From: Leclercia adecarboxylata
Lineage (GTDB): Bacteria > Pseudomonadota > Gammaproteobacteria > Enterobacterales > Enterobacteriaceae
DNA length: 64,000 nucleotides
NCBI GenBank assembly: GCA_002360945.1
Contig: DERO01000004.1
Coordinates: forward strand, 62,001-126,000
Direction of reading: 5' to 3'
Positions 20,991-30,020 of the stretch are shown piece by piece (position 1 is the first letter of the stretch; each line of letters opens with the position of its first letter). The notes under the pieces were generated by a model. That model ran no database searches and was not told where the DNA came from. It saw only the letters and a list, made by a program, of their open reading frames with translations. Both the position numbers and the translations under genes were made by a program.

Positions 20991-22124
20991 ATGTTTGATT
21001 TACTCCTGCGCCGCGCGCGCCTCACCGACGATACCCTGACCGATATCGCCATTCAGGACGGGAAGATCGCGGCGGTGGGCGACATCATCGACCCCGCACA
21101 CCGCACTGTGGAGCTGAGCGGGGACACTTACGTTAGCGCAGGCTGGATTGACTCACACGTCCACTGCTACCCGAACTCCCCGATCTACCATGACGAGCCG
21201 GATAGCGTCGGCATTGCCACCGGCGTCACCTCGGTGGTGGATGCAGGCAGTACCGGGGCGGACGACGTGGACGATTTCTATGAAATCACCCGTAAAGCCG
21301 CCACCGAGGTGTTTGCCCTGCTGAACATCTCCCGCGTGGGGCTGATTGCCCAGAACGAGCTGGCCAATATGGCCAATATCGACGCCGACGCGGTCAAGCA
21401 GGCGGTACAACGCCACCCGAATTTTATCGTCGGCCTGAAAGCGCGCATGAGCAGCAGCGTGGTCGGTGAGAACGGCATTACGCCGCTGGAGCGCGCCAAA
21501 ACTATCCAGCAACAGAACGGCGATCTGCCCCTGATGGTGCACATCGGCAACAATCCGCCGAATCTCGACGACATTGCCGATCTGCTGAGTTCCGGCGACA
21601 TCATTACCCACTGCTACAACGGCAAACCGAACCGCATTCTGACCCCTGCCGGGGAACTGCGTGCCTCTGTCACCAACGCCCTGAAACGCGGCGTGCGTCT
21701 GGACGTAGGGCACGGTACGGCGAGCTTCAGCTTTGAGGTGGCGAAACGCGCCATCGCGATGGGCATTCTGCCGCACACCATCAGCTCGGATATCTACTGC
21801 CGCAACCGCATCAACGGCCCGGTGGGTTCGCTGGCCAGCGTGATGTCGAAGTTTCTCGCCATCGGCATGTCGCTGCCGCAGGTGATTGAGTGCGTGACCG
21901 CCAACGCCGCCGACGGCCTGCGCCTGGCCCATAAAGGCCGCATTCAGCCTGGCCTCGATGCCGACCTGACGCTGTTCACCCTCAAACGCCAGCCGACGGT
22001 GCTGACGGATGCCGAAAACGACAGCCTGCAGGCTGAACACATTCTGGTGCCGCTTGCCGCGATCCGCGCGGGCAAGGGCTACATGACCGAACAAGGGAGC
22101 ACGGAACATGCCTTCAATTTTTGA
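20991..22124 (+). CDS. Amidohydrolase/deacetylase-family metallohydrolase
   Basis: A 377-residue amidohydrolase-superfamily enzyme. The N-terminal beta sandwich leads into the metal motif HVH (His56 and His58 in GWIDSHVHCYP). The likely metal-bridging Lys sits in IVGLKARMS, further ligands are in LMVHIGNN and ITHCYNG, and the region VGHGTASFSF resembles the final metal-ligand segment. The family is annotated as deacetylase or dihydroorotase-like. In this operon it probably deacylates or de-amidates the imported compound before the ammonia lyase acts. The gene overlaps the next by 17 bp. Confidence 0.88.
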   Translation: MFDLLLRRARLTDDTLTDIAIQDGKIAAVGDIIDPAHRTVELSGDTYVSAGWIDSHVHCYPNSPIYHDEPDSVGIATGVTSVVDAGSTGADDVDDFYEITRKAATEVFALLNISRVGLIAQNELANMANIDADAVKQAVQRHPNFIVGLKARMSSSVVGENGITPLERAKTIQQQNGDLPLMVHIGNNPPNLDDIADLLSSGDIITHCYNGKPNRILTPAGELRASVTNALKRGVRLDVGHGTASFSFEVAKRAIAMGILPHTISSDIYCRNRINGPVGSLASVMSKFLAIGMSLPQVIECVTANAADGLRLAHKGRIQPGLDADLTLFTLKRQPTVLTDAENDSLQAEHILVPLAAIRAGKGYMTEQGSTEHAFNF

Positions 22125-23226
22125 GAAATACAATTTAAAACAGGTGATTAACACCTCCGGACGCATGACCGCGCTCGGCGTCTCCACCCCGCGCCCGGAA
22201 GTGGTGCAGGCGGCGATGGACGGCATGAACCAGTACTTCGAGATGAAGGATCTGGTCAACAAAACCGGGGAGTACATCGCGAAGCTGCTGGATGTGGAAG
22301 GGGCGACCGTCGTCTCCTGCGCCTCGGCAGGGATCGCCCAGTCGGTGGCGGCGGTGCTGGTGAAAGACAGCGACTGGCTGCTGGAGAACCTGCACGTTAC
22401 CCCGATTGAGAACAACGAGATCGTCCTGCCGAAAGGCCACAACGTTAACTTTGGCGCGCCGGTCGGCACTATGGTGGCGCTGGGCGGCGGCAAGCTGGTG
22501 GAAGCCGGTTACGCCAACGAATGCTCCGCCGATCAGCTGGCGGCGGCGATCACCCCGCGTACCGCAGCGATCCTCTACATCAAATCCCACCACTGCGTGC
22601 AGAAGAGCATGCTCAGCGTGGAGCAGGCCGCGGTGGTGGCGCGTAAGCACGACCTGCCGCTGATCGTCGACGCCGCAGCGGAAGAAGATCTGCATACCTA
22701 CTACCGATCCGGCGCTGACCTGGTGATCTACAGCGGCGCGAAGGCCATCGAAGGGCCAACCAGCGGTCTGGTGATCGGCAGAACCCAGTACGTTGAGTGG
22801 GTCAAACGTCAGATGGCAGGCATTGGCCGCGCCATGAAAGTGGGCAAAGAGGGCATTCTTGGCCTGACCTGCGCCATCGAACATTACCTGACGGCGACCA
22901 AAGAGAGCGGCGCAGAGATGGTGGCGAAGATGACGCCGTTTATCGACGCGCTTAACACCCTCAACGGTGTGACCGCCCGCGTGGTCTGGGACAGCGCCGG
23001 ACGCGACATCGCCCGTACCGAGATTAAGTTCGACGAAGCCACTACCGGCGTCGGCACCGTGGATCTGGTGCATGCCCTGAAGCAGGGGGAATACGCCATT
23101 TACTTCCGCGGCTACAAGGCCAACGAAGGGATCATCGAAGCCGACGTGCGCAGCGTCAGCGCTGAGCAACTGAATATCGTCTATCGCCGCATCAGCGAAG
23201 TATTAGGCCAGGAGAAAAAAGCATGA
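22108..23226 (+). CDS. DgaE-family PLP-dependent ammonia lyase
   Basis: A 372-residue, SelA-like fold-type I PLP enzyme. The Schiff-base lysine is Lys212 in YSGAKAIEGPTSG, preceded by the cofactor-binding Asp in LIVDAAAEED. DgaE of Salmonella removes ammonia from D-glucosaminate 6-phosphate to give 2-keto-3-deoxygluconate 6-phosphate. The homologue here lacks the neighbouring mannose-type PTS of the dga operon and sits instead with the SFCGS/DUF set, so its substrate may be a different 2-amino-sugar acid. It is coupled to the aldolase gene by an ATGA overlap. Confidence 0.88.
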   Translation: MPSIFEKYNLKQVINTSGRMTALGVSTPRPEVVQAAMDGMNQYFEMKDLVNKTGEYIAKLLDVEGATVVSCASAGIAQSVAAVLVKDSDWLLENLHVTPIENNEIVLPKGHNVNFGAPVGTMVALGGGKLVEAGYANECSADQLAAAITPRTAAILYIKSHHCVQKSMLSVEQAAVVARKHDLPLIVDAAAEEDLHTYYRSGADLVIYSGAKAIEGPTSGLVIGRTQYVEWVKRQMAGIGRAMKVGKEGILGLTCAIEHYLTATKESGAEMVAKMTPFIDALNTLNGVTARVVWDSAGRDIARTEIKFDEATTGVGTVDLVHALKQGEYAIYFRGYKANEGIIEADVRSVSAEQLNIVYRRISEVLGQEKKA

Positions 23227-23963
23227 AACTGACCCCCAACTTTTACCGTGACCGCGTCTGCCTGAACGTGCTGGCCGGCTCCAAAGCCAACGCCAGCGCC
23301 ATCTATGAGGCGGCAGAGGGCCATGTGCTGGTGGGCGTGCTCTCCAAAAACTACCCGGACGTGGCAAGCGCCGTGGCCGATATGCGCGAGTATGCTCAGC
23401 TTATCGATAACGCGCTCTCCGTAGGCCTCGGGGCGGGCGACCCGAACCAGTCGGCGATGGTGAGCGAAATCTCCCGTCAGGTGCAGCCGCAGCACGTCAA
23501 CCAGGTCTTTACCGGCGTCGCCACCAGCCGCGCGCTGCTGGGGCAGAGTGAGTCCGTGGTCAACGGTCTGGTCTCGCCGACCGGTACCGTCGGGATGGTG
23601 AAAATCTCCACCGGCCCGCTGAGCAGCGCGGCACCGGACGGTATCGTGCCGGTTGAAACCGCCATTGCCCTGCTGAAAGATTTCGGTGGCAGCTCGATCA
23701 AATACTTCCCGATGGGCGGCCTGAAGTGTCGTGACGAGTACAAAGCGGTGGCGGAAGCCTGCGGCCGTCACGACTTCTGGCTGGAGCCGACCGGCGGTAT
23801 CGATCTGGAAAACTATGAAGAGATCCTGCAGATCGCCCTGGATGCCGGCGTGAGCAAGATCATCCCGCACATCTACAGCTCGATCATCGACAAAGCCAGC
23901 GGCGATACGCGTCCGGAAGATGTGCGCACGCTGCTGGAAATGACGAAGAAACTGGTTAAGTAA
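23223..23963 (+). CDS. DgaF-family 2-keto-3-deoxy-phosphogluconate-type aldolase
   Basis: A 246-residue (beta/alpha)8-barrel aldolase. Lys160 in SSIKYFPMGG is the expected Schiff-base lysine, followed by the phosphate-binding Gly-rich segments GGLK and EPTGGID. DgaF cleaves KDG-6-phosphate to pyruvate and glyceraldehyde 3-phosphate. With the two preceding enzymes this gives a three-step route: deacylation, deamination/dehydration, aldol cleavage. It is coupled to the DgaE-like gene by a 4-bp overlap. Confidence 0.88.
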   Translation: MKLTPNFYRDRVCLNVLAGSKANASAIYEAAEGHVLVGVLSKNYPDVASAVADMREYAQLIDNALSVGLGAGDPNQSAMVSEISRQVQPQHVNQVFTGVATSRALLGQSESVVNGLVSPTGTVGMVKISTGPLSSAAPDGIVPVETAIALLKDFGGSSIKYFPMGGLKCRDEYKAVAEACGRHDFWLEPTGGIDLENYEEILQIALDAGVSKIIPHIYSSIIDKASGDTRPEDVRTLLEMTKKLVK

Positions 23964-23964
23964 T

Positions 23965-23999
23965 CCCTCACCCTAACCCTCTCCCAAAGGGAGAGGGAA
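23965..23999. repeat. CCCTCTCCC/GGGAGAGGG palindromic repeat, copy 2
   Basis: CCCTCACCCTAACCCTCTCCC (read as CCCTCACCCTAA plus CCCTCTCCC) then AAA and GGGAGAGGG. It is the reverse orientation of copy 1 and lies between the DgaF-like gene and the lactonase-like gene. Confidence 0.85.
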
Positions 24000-24017
24000 T
24001 AATGTTCAGGAGCCACC

Positions 24018-25154
24018 ATGCACACTCGTAACCTGCTCGTCGCTTCACTCTCTTTACTTGCTACCGCCGCTGTCGCTCAGACCCAGTACGCCTGGGTGGG
24101 GACCTACAACCCGAACGGGGAGGGGCTGTACCGCTTTAGCGTTGATCCGCAATCCGGTGCGCTCAGCAACAAAACGCTGGTGAGCAAACTGCCGAACGCC
24201 GCGCAGTTAACCGCTTCAACCGACGGCAAAACGCTTTATCTGGCAAGCGAAGTGGAGCAGGGCGTGGTGCAGGCGCTGCGGGTGGGCGATAACGGCGAAC
24301 TGACCGAGCTCAATCAGGTGGCCTCCGGCGGGGCGGGTCCGGTGTATCTCTCCCTGACGCCAAACGGCCAGCACTTGCTGGTGGCGAACTACGTCAGCGG
24401 ATCGATTGCCGTTCTGCCGATCGGCGCCGACGGCAGCTTGGGTGAGGCAACAGATAAACAGCAGGATCAGGGTGAACCGGGTGCGGCGAAACCCGAAGCG
24501 GCGGCAGAAGGCAGTTTCGCCATCAGCGACCACAATGGCCCTCATGCCCACATGATCGCCGCCGATCCGAGCGGGAAATATGTTTTTTCTACCGATCTTG
24601 GGCTGGATCGGATCTATCAGTACCGCTTTGACGATCGAAGCGGAAAGCTGACCCCGAACGATCCGCCGTTTATCAGCGCCTCCTCGAAAGGGGCTGGGCC
24701 GCGCCACTTCGTCTTTACGCCAAAAGGCGATGCCCTGTGGCTGATTAACGAAGAGGCGTCTACGCTGACCCATTATGCCGTGGAGGCTAACGGCACCCTG
24801 AAAGAGGGCAAGACGGTCTCCGCGCTGCCAGAAGGTTACAAAGGCACCAGTTTTGCCGCCGGACTGGTACTCAGTGCCGACGGCAAACAGCTGTATGTCG
24901 CTAACCGTTTGCATAACAGCATCGGGCACTTTACCGTAACGGCGGATGGCACGTTGACGCATCAGGACGATATCTGGACGCGGGGCGATTACCCGCGCAC
25001 CCTGACGCTGGATAAACAGGGACGCTGGCTGTACGTCATGAACCAGCGCAGCGACAACATCACCCGTTTCCGCGTGGCGCAGGACGGCAAGCTGAGCTTC
25101 GAGCCCGACTATACTCCGGTCGGCAGCCCATCCCAGATGGTCATTTCACCCTAA
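24018..25154 (+). CDS. Secreted seven-bladed beta-propeller, lactonase-like
   Basis: A 378-residue protein with a Sec signal peptide (MHTRNLLVASLSLLATAAVA, cleavage before QTQYAW). It is followed by propeller repeats of the 6-phosphogluconolactonase/YbhE type (GTYNPNGEGLYRF; ASTDGKTLYLASE; VSADG-like turns). The conserved GPHAHMI and GPRHFVF segments of this family are present. The cytoplasmic family members hydrolyse sugar lactones; a periplasmic one inside this operon could open a lactone of the substrate before import. That role is inference. CAGGAG lies 7 bases before the ATG. The regulator follows 19 bases after its stop. Confidence 0.85.
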   Translation: MHTRNLLVASLSLLATAAVAQTQYAWVGTYNPNGEGLYRFSVDPQSGALSNKTLVSKLPNAAQLTASTDGKTLYLASEVEQGVVQALRVGDNGELTELNQVASGGAGPVYLSLTPNGQHLLVANYVSGSIAVLPIGADGSLGEATDKQQDQGEPGAAKPEAAAEGSFAISDHNGPHAHMIAADPSGKYVFSTDLGLDRIYQYRFDDRSGKLTPNDPPFISASSKGAGPRHFVFTPKGDALWLINEEASTLTHYAVEANGTLKEGKTVSALPEGYKGTSFAAGLVLSADGKQLYVANRLHNSIGHFTVTADGTLTHQDDIWTRGDYPRTLTLDKQGRWLYVMNQRSDNITRFRVAQDGKLSFEPDYTPVGSPSQMVISP

Positions 25155-25173
25155 GCAGTAAGAGGACAACCCC

Positions 25174-27084
25174 GTGCGATTTCCCAACCAACGTTTAGCG
25201 CAACTGTTTGAGATGTTGCAAAACGAAACGCTGCCTCAGGACGAACTGGCGCAACGGTTGTCGGTATCCACGCGTACCGTCCGGGCGGACATTACCGCGC
25301 TCAATGCGCTGCTGGCGGGGAACGGGGCGCAGTTTATCCTCAGCCGCGGGAACGGCTATCAGCTGAAGATCGACGATCAGGCCCGCTACCAGCAGCTGCA
25401 GGATTCCCACCCGCGGATGCTGCGGATCCCGCGCACCGGCCCGGAGCGGGTGCACTACCTGGTGGTGCGCTTTCTCACCTCGGCATTCTCCCTCAAGCTG
25501 GAAGATCTGGCCGATGAGTGGTTTGTCAGCCGCGCCACGCTGCAAAGCGATATGGCGGAGGTGCGCGAGTGGTTTCACCGCTACCGCCTGACGCTGGAGA
25601 CCCGCCCGCGCCACGGCATGAAGCTGTTTGGCAGCGAAATGGCGATCCGCGCCTGCCTGACCGATCTGCTGTGGCAGCTGGCGCAGCAGGACAACCTCAA
25701 TCCGCTGGTTACGGAAGTGGCGCTGAATGCCGGCGTACCGGAACAGCTCGCCGCCGTGCTGCATGAGACCTTTACCCGTCACCATATTCGCCTGACCGAC
25801 GAGGGCGAGCTGTTTTTACGCCTCTACGGGGCGGTGACGGTGCGACGCATCAGCGAAGGCTATCCGCTGCCGGAATTTAACGCCGAAGAGGTAGCTGAGA
25901 ACGTGCGCGATGCGGCGCGGGATATCGCCAGCGCCATCGCCCGGCTGGCGGATAAGACCCTTTCGCCCGCAGAAGAGACCTGGCTGGCAGTGCATATCGC
26001 CGCGCGTCAGGTGCAGGAGATCTCCCCCAGCGCCATCAACGCCGACGATGAAGAGGCGCTGGTGAACTACATTCTGCGCTACATAAATACCCACTTTAAC
26101 TACAACCTGCTCGACGACACCCAGCTGCACGCGGATCTGCTGACCCATATAAAAACCATGATCACCCGGGTGCGCTACCAGATCATGATCCCCAATCCGC
26201 TGCTGGATAACATCAAGCAGCACTACCCGATGGCGTGGGACATGACCCTCGCGGCGGTATCGAGTTGGGGGAAATACACCCCGTACGTGATCAGCGAAAA
26301 CGAGATCGGTTTCCTGGTGCTGCACATCGGGGTCGGGCTGGAGCGTCACTACAACATTGGCTATCAGCGCCAGCCGCGGGTGCTGCTGGTCTGCGACGCG
26401 GGCAACGCGATGGTGCGGATGATCGAGGCAGTATTGCAGCGCAAGTATCCGCAAATCGAGGTGACCCGCACCCTGACGCTGCGGGAGTACGAGCAGTGCG
26501 AAAGCATCAGTGAAGATTTCGTCATCTCCACCGCGCGCATCGCGGAAAAAGCCAAGCCGGTGGTGCTGATCGCCCCGTTCCCGACCGACTATCAGTTAGA
26601 GCAGATCGGCAAGCTGGTGCTGGTGGACAGAACCCGCCCGTGGATGCTGGAGAAGTTCTTCGACGCCAGCCATTTCCGGGTTATCGATCGTCCCATCGAC
26701 CAGCAGACGCTGTTCCGCGAGCTGTGCGGCCAGCTGCAGGAGGAGGGGTTTGTTGACGCGGAGTTTCATGATTCGGTGGTGGAGCGTGAGGCCATCGTTA
26801 GCACCCTGCTCGGCGACGGTATCGCCCTGCCGCACTCCCTCGGTTTGCTGGCGCAAAAAACCGTGGTTTACACCGTGCTGGCCCCGCAGGGCATCCAGTG
26901 GGGCGACGACACCGCGCACGTGATCTTCCTGCTGGCGATCAGTAAAAGCGAGTATGAGGAGGCGATGGCGATCTACGATATCTTCGTTACCTTCCTGCGC
27001 GAACGGGCGATGTCCCGGCTGTGCGGCTGCCACGACTTCGACGAGTTTAAAACCGTGGCGATGGAGTGTTTGAGCCGGTTTTGA
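25174..27084 (+). CDS. PRD-containing transcriptional regulator with EIIB- and EIIA-like domains
   Basis: A 636-residue MtlR/LicR-type activator, starting at GTG after GAGGA. Domains in order: HTH of the DeoR/BglJ type (about 5-60; LSVSTRTVRADITALN), a second Mga-type HTH (about 85-170), PRD1 (about 180-285), PRD2 (about 290-395, with LVLHIGVGLERH), an EIIB-like domain with Cys407 in LLVCDAGNAM, and an EIIA(Fru/Mtl)-like domain with the phosphorylatable His554 in GIALPHS. Such regulators sense PTS phosphorylation. It probably controls the upstream nine genes, with which it is co-directional. The stop lies only 2 bases from the convergent nrdG stop, with no terminator between them. Confidence 0.9.
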   Translation: MRFPNQRLAQLFEMLQNETLPQDELAQRLSVSTRTVRADITALNALLAGNGAQFILSRGNGYQLKIDDQARYQQLQDSHPRMLRIPRTGPERVHYLVVRFLTSAFSLKLEDLADEWFVSRATLQSDMAEVREWFHRYRLTLETRPRHGMKLFGSEMAIRACLTDLLWQLAQQDNLNPLVTEVALNAGVPEQLAAVLHETFTRHHIRLTDEGELFLRLYGAVTVRRISEGYPLPEFNAEEVAENVRDAARDIASAIARLADKTLSPAEETWLAVHIAARQVQEISPSAINADDEEALVNYILRYINTHFNYNLLDDTQLHADLLTHIKTMITRVRYQIMIPNPLLDNIKQHYPMAWDMTLAAVSSWGKYTPYVISENEIGFLVLHIGVGLERHYNIGYQRQPRVLLVCDAGNAMVRMIEAVLQRKYPQIEVTRTLTLREYEQCESISEDFVISTARIAEKAKPVVLIAPFPTDYQLEQIGKLVLVDRTRPWMLEKFFDASHFRVIDRPIDQQTLFRELCGQLQEEGFVDAEFHDSVVEREAIVSTLLGDGIALPHSLGLLAQKTVVYTVLAPQGIQWGDDTAHVIFLLAISKSEYEEAMAIYDIFVTFLRERAMSRLCGCHDFDEFKTVAMECLSRF

Positions 27085-27086
27085 GC

Positions 27087-27551
27087 TCAACGCAAATGAT
27101 GCACCACCTGATTACTGCTGCCGCGCCAGATCAGCATCGGATCTTTCAGATCCTGCACAAACTTGCCGTCGATCAGCACGTTGATCAGGTCCACTATCTG
27201 CATCTGGGCATCGTTTAATTCATCCATCTTATAGCCGGTCCACACCCAGATATCTTTGCCCGCGCACTCGGCGCGAATGCGCTGCACCAGCTTCAGAATA
27301 GCCGGCACGTTCTGCGGGTGCAGGGGATCGCCGCCGGAGAGGGAGATCCCCTGGCGTTTGATGCGCGTGTCGTTGAGATCGTCGAGGATCCGCTGTTCCA
27401 TCTCGCTGGTAAACGGCATGCCGGAATTGAGCCGCCAGGTGCTTTTGTTGTAGCAGCCGGGGCATTCGTGGATGCAGCCGGAGACAAACAGGGTGCAGCG
27501 GGTGCCGGGACCGTTGACGATGTCGACGGGGTAGTACTGGTGATATCGCAT
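27087..27551 (-). CDS. nrdG: Anaerobic ribonucleotide reductase activating protein (radical SAM)
   Basis: Starting at 27551 the protein has 154 residues, as in E. coli; the frame is open a little further upstream without family support. The radical-SAM cluster motif CxxxCxxC appears as CIHECPGC, and the SAM-binding GGDP motif follows (SLSGGDPLHP). NrdG makes the glycyl radical on NrdD using reduced flavodoxin. It is transcribed after nrdD; two palindromic repeats lie between the genes. Confidence 0.97.
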   Translation of the reverse strand: MRYHQYYPVDIVNGPGTRCTLFVSGCIHECPGCYNKSTWRLNSGMPFTSEMEQRILDDLNDTRIKRQGISLSGGDPLHPQNVPAILKLVQRIRAECAGKDIWVWTGYKMDELNDAQMQIVDLINVLIDGKFVQDLKDPMLIWRGSSNQVVHHLR

Positions 27552-27583
27552 AGAAGATGTCCAGAGAATCGTGCGTGCTGATG

Positions 27584-27660
27584 CCCTCACCCCGGCCCTC
27601 TCCCACAGGGAGAGGGGGAAAGTTCCCTCTCCCTTGAGGGAGAGGGTTAGGGTGAGGGGG
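27584..27660. repeat. Inverted pair of CCCTCTCCC/GGGAGAGGG repeats, copies 3 and 4
   Basis: Two copies face each other between nrdD and nrdG: CCCTCACCCCGGCCCTCTCCC (split CCCTCACCCCGG and CCCTCTCCC) with GGGAGAGGGGG, then CCCTCTCCC, TTGA, GGGAGAGGG and the TTAGGGTGAGGG tail. The pair could form a long cruciform or a stable mRNA hairpin between the two cistrons. Confidence 0.85.
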
Positions 27661-27677
27661 GAAATCGATCTACGGAA

Positions 27678-29816
27678 TTAACCGATCTGCCCATTCCCCA
27701 GATGCTTCACGCGGCGCTTCACCTCTTCCTGCTTGCCGGCGTTGAACGGACGCGCGTCCGGGCTGCCGAGATAACCGCACACCCGGCGGGTCACGGAGAC
27801 GCGGGCGGCGTCGTGGTTACCGCATTTCGGGCAGGTGAAGCCTTTGCTGGTGCATTCGAACTCGCCGGTAAAGCCGCACTCGTAGCACTCGTCAATGGGC
27901 GTGTTGGTGCCGTAATAGGGCACGTGCTGATAGCTGTAATCCCACACGTCTTCCAGCGCCTTGAGGTTGTGCTGAATGTTCGGGTACTCGCCGTAACAGA
28001 TAAAACCGCCGCTCGCTACCGGAGGGTAGGCCGCTTCAAAGTCGATCTTGTCGTACGGGTTCACCTTCTTCTCCACATCGAGGTGGAAGCTGTTGGTGTA
28101 GTAGCCTTTATCGGTCACGCCTTCCACCACGCCAAACTCGGCGGTGTCGAGGCGGCAGAAACGGTCGCACAGGTTTTCGCTCGGGGTGCTGTAGAGGCTG
28201 AATCCGTAGCCGGTTTCCTCTTTCCACCGATCCACCGCGTCGCGCAGACGCTGGACGATAGCGATGCCTTTCGCCCGCAGGGCTTCGCTGTCGTAGACGT
28301 GCTGGTCGCCAAACAGGGCGTTAATGGTTTCGTGGATCCCGATATAGCCCAGCGAAATGGACGCGCGGCCGTTTTTGAAGATCTCAGACACGTCATCGTC
28401 AGCCTTCAGGCGCACACCGCAGGCCCCTTCCATATAGAGGATCGGCGCGACGCGGGCTTTGACCCCTTCCAGACGGGCGATACGGGTCATCAGCGCCTTC
28501 CGCGCCAGCAGCAGGCGCTCGTCCAGCAGTGTCCAGAAGGCGTCTTCGTTACCTTTGGCCTCCAGAGCGATACGCGGCAGGTTCAGGCTGATCACGCCGA
28601 GGTTGTTACGCCCGTCGTGGATCTGCTCGCCGTTTTCATCTTCGTACACGCCGAGGAAGCTGCGGCAGCCCATCGGGGTTTTGAACGAGCCGGTGACTTT
28701 CACCACCTGGTCATAGTTCAGAATGTCCGGATACATGCGCTTGCTCGCGCACTCCAGCGCCAGCTGTTTGATGTCGTAGTTCGGATCGCCGAACTTGTGG
28801 TTCAGGCCGTCGCGGATGGCGAACACCAGCTTCGGGAACACCGCGGTTTTGCGGTTTTTGCCGAGGCCGGAAATACGGTTGCGCAGGATAGACTGCTGGA
28901 TCAGACGCGATTCCCAGCTGGTGCCCAGACCAAAGCCAAAGGTGACGAACGGCGTCTGGCCGTTGGCGGTGTGCAGGGTGTTCACCTCATACTCCAGCGA
29001 CTGGAAGGCGTCGTAGCACTCTTTCTCGGTGCGGGAATGGGCATAGCCGTCGGCATCCGGGATCTGCCACTCTTCTGCCGTCTGACGGTGCTTGTTAAAG
29101 CTGGCGGTAACGAACGGGGCCAGCACTTCGTCGATCCGGTTGATGGTGGTGCCGCCGTAGATATGGCTGGCGACCTGGGCGATGATCTGCGCCGTCACCG
29201 CGGTGGCGGTGGAGATCGATTTTGGCGGCTCAATCTCGGCGTTGCCCATCTTGAAGCCGTGGGTCAGCATGCCCTTCAGGTCGATCAGCATGCAGTTGAA
29301 CATCGGGAAGAACGGCGAATAGTCGAGATCGTGGTAGTGAATATCCCCGCGCTCGTGCGCCTGCACCACGTCGCGCGGCAGCAGGTGCTGACGGGCATAG
29401 TGCTTGGCGACGATACCGGCCAGCAGGTCGCGCTGGGTCGGGATCACTTTGCTGTCTTTATTGGCGTTTTCGTTGAGCAGCGCAGAGTTGGTCTGTTCCA
29501 CCAGGCCACGGATCTCCTGGTTCAGGCGACCGCGTTTCTCACGTTCGATATCGCGGTCGTGACGGTATTCAATGTAGGCACGCGCCAGCTGCTTATAAGG
29601 GCCAGACATCAGCTGGTTTTCTACCGCGGTCTGGATCTCGTTGATGTCGACCTTGCTGCGGTTTTGCATCTGATGACTGACAACGTCTGCGACGGTGGCG
29701 CAGTAATCTGCGTCATCGACTCCCGCTGCTTTAGCTGCACGCAGAATTGCTTCCTTGATGCGCTCTGATTTGAAAGGCACGTTACAGCCATCTCGTTTCA
29801 TCACATGCGGTGTCAT
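27678..29816 (-). CDS. nrdD: Anaerobic ribonucleoside-triphosphate reductase
   Basis: With the start at 29816 (GGAG 5 bases upstream) the enzyme has 712 residues, identical to E. coli. It reduces NTPs to dNTPs without oxygen. The N-terminal ATP-cone is recognisable (MKRDGCNVPFKSERI). The zinc site at the C-terminus has CYECGF and CPKCGN pairs, and the glycyl radical residue is Gly681 in RRVCGYLGSPDAR. Upstream paired NrdR boxes and FNR sites fit anaerobic, dNTP-responsive control. Confidence 0.98.
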   Translation of the reverse strand: MTPHVMKRDGCNVPFKSERIKEAILRAAKAAGVDDADYCATVADVVSHQMQNRSKVDINEIQTAVENQLMSGPYKQLARAYIEYRHDRDIEREKRGRLNQEIRGLVEQTNSALLNENANKDSKVIPTQRDLLAGIVAKHYARQHLLPRDVVQAHERGDIHYHDLDYSPFFPMFNCMLIDLKGMLTHGFKMGNAEIEPPKSISTATAVTAQIIAQVASHIYGGTTINRIDEVLAPFVTASFNKHRQTAEEWQIPDADGYAHSRTEKECYDAFQSLEYEVNTLHTANGQTPFVTFGFGLGTSWESRLIQQSILRNRISGLGKNRKTAVFPKLVFAIRDGLNHKFGDPNYDIKQLALECASKRMYPDILNYDQVVKVTGSFKTPMGCRSFLGVYEDENGEQIHDGRNNLGVISLNLPRIALEAKGNEDAFWTLLDERLLLARKALMTRIARLEGVKARVAPILYMEGACGVRLKADDDVSEIFKNGRASISLGYIGIHETINALFGDQHVYDSEALRAKGIAIVQRLRDAVDRWKEETGYGFSLYSTPSENLCDRFCRLDTAEFGVVEGVTDKGYYTNSFHLDVEKKVNPYDKIDFEAAYPPVASGGFICYGEYPNIQHNLKALEDVWDYSYQHVPYYGTNTPIDECYECGFTGEFECTSKGFTCPKCGNHDAARVSVTRRVCGYLGSPDARPFNAGKQEEVKRRVKHLGNGQIG

Positions 29817-29973
29817 GATCACTCCATTTAAGAACAGGTTATCCACAGAGGCAGGGAAAGGGGTCAGGTCCGTAACTGCCGACTCGCCCGCGATTTCTCC
29901 TGATATCGACCCTTTTTATCCACAATTTTGTGCACTGTGGTTGGCATCGCCTTGTGGCAATAATAGACGATGG

Positions 29974-30020
29974 ATACAACATATTGGGTCGGCGAGCATT
30001 CTAAGTTCTATATATAGTGA
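29974..30020 (-). promoter_or_regulatory. Two NrdR boxes and -10 of the nrdDG promoter
   Basis: ATACAACATATTGGGT at 29974-29989 matches 13 of 16 positions of the NrdR consensus ACACWATATWTWGTGT. GTTCTATATATAGTGA at 30005-30020 matches 12. Their starts are 31 bp apart, three helical turns, as in known nrd promoters. TAGAAT on the minus strand (29998-30003) is the likely -10, placing the transcription start near 29991 between the boxes. Confidence 0.8.

Noticed and set aside
21153..22493. A 446-codon minus-strand frame across the amidohydrolase and DgaE-like genes
   Set aside because: Shadow of two well-supported genes; composition is His/Arg/Gln-rich nonsense.
27702..29768. A 688-codon open frame on the plus strand opposite nrdD
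   Set aside because: It exactly mirrors the codon phase of the highly conserved nrdD gene; high third-position GC leaves few antisense stops. No domain or ribosome binding site is seen.
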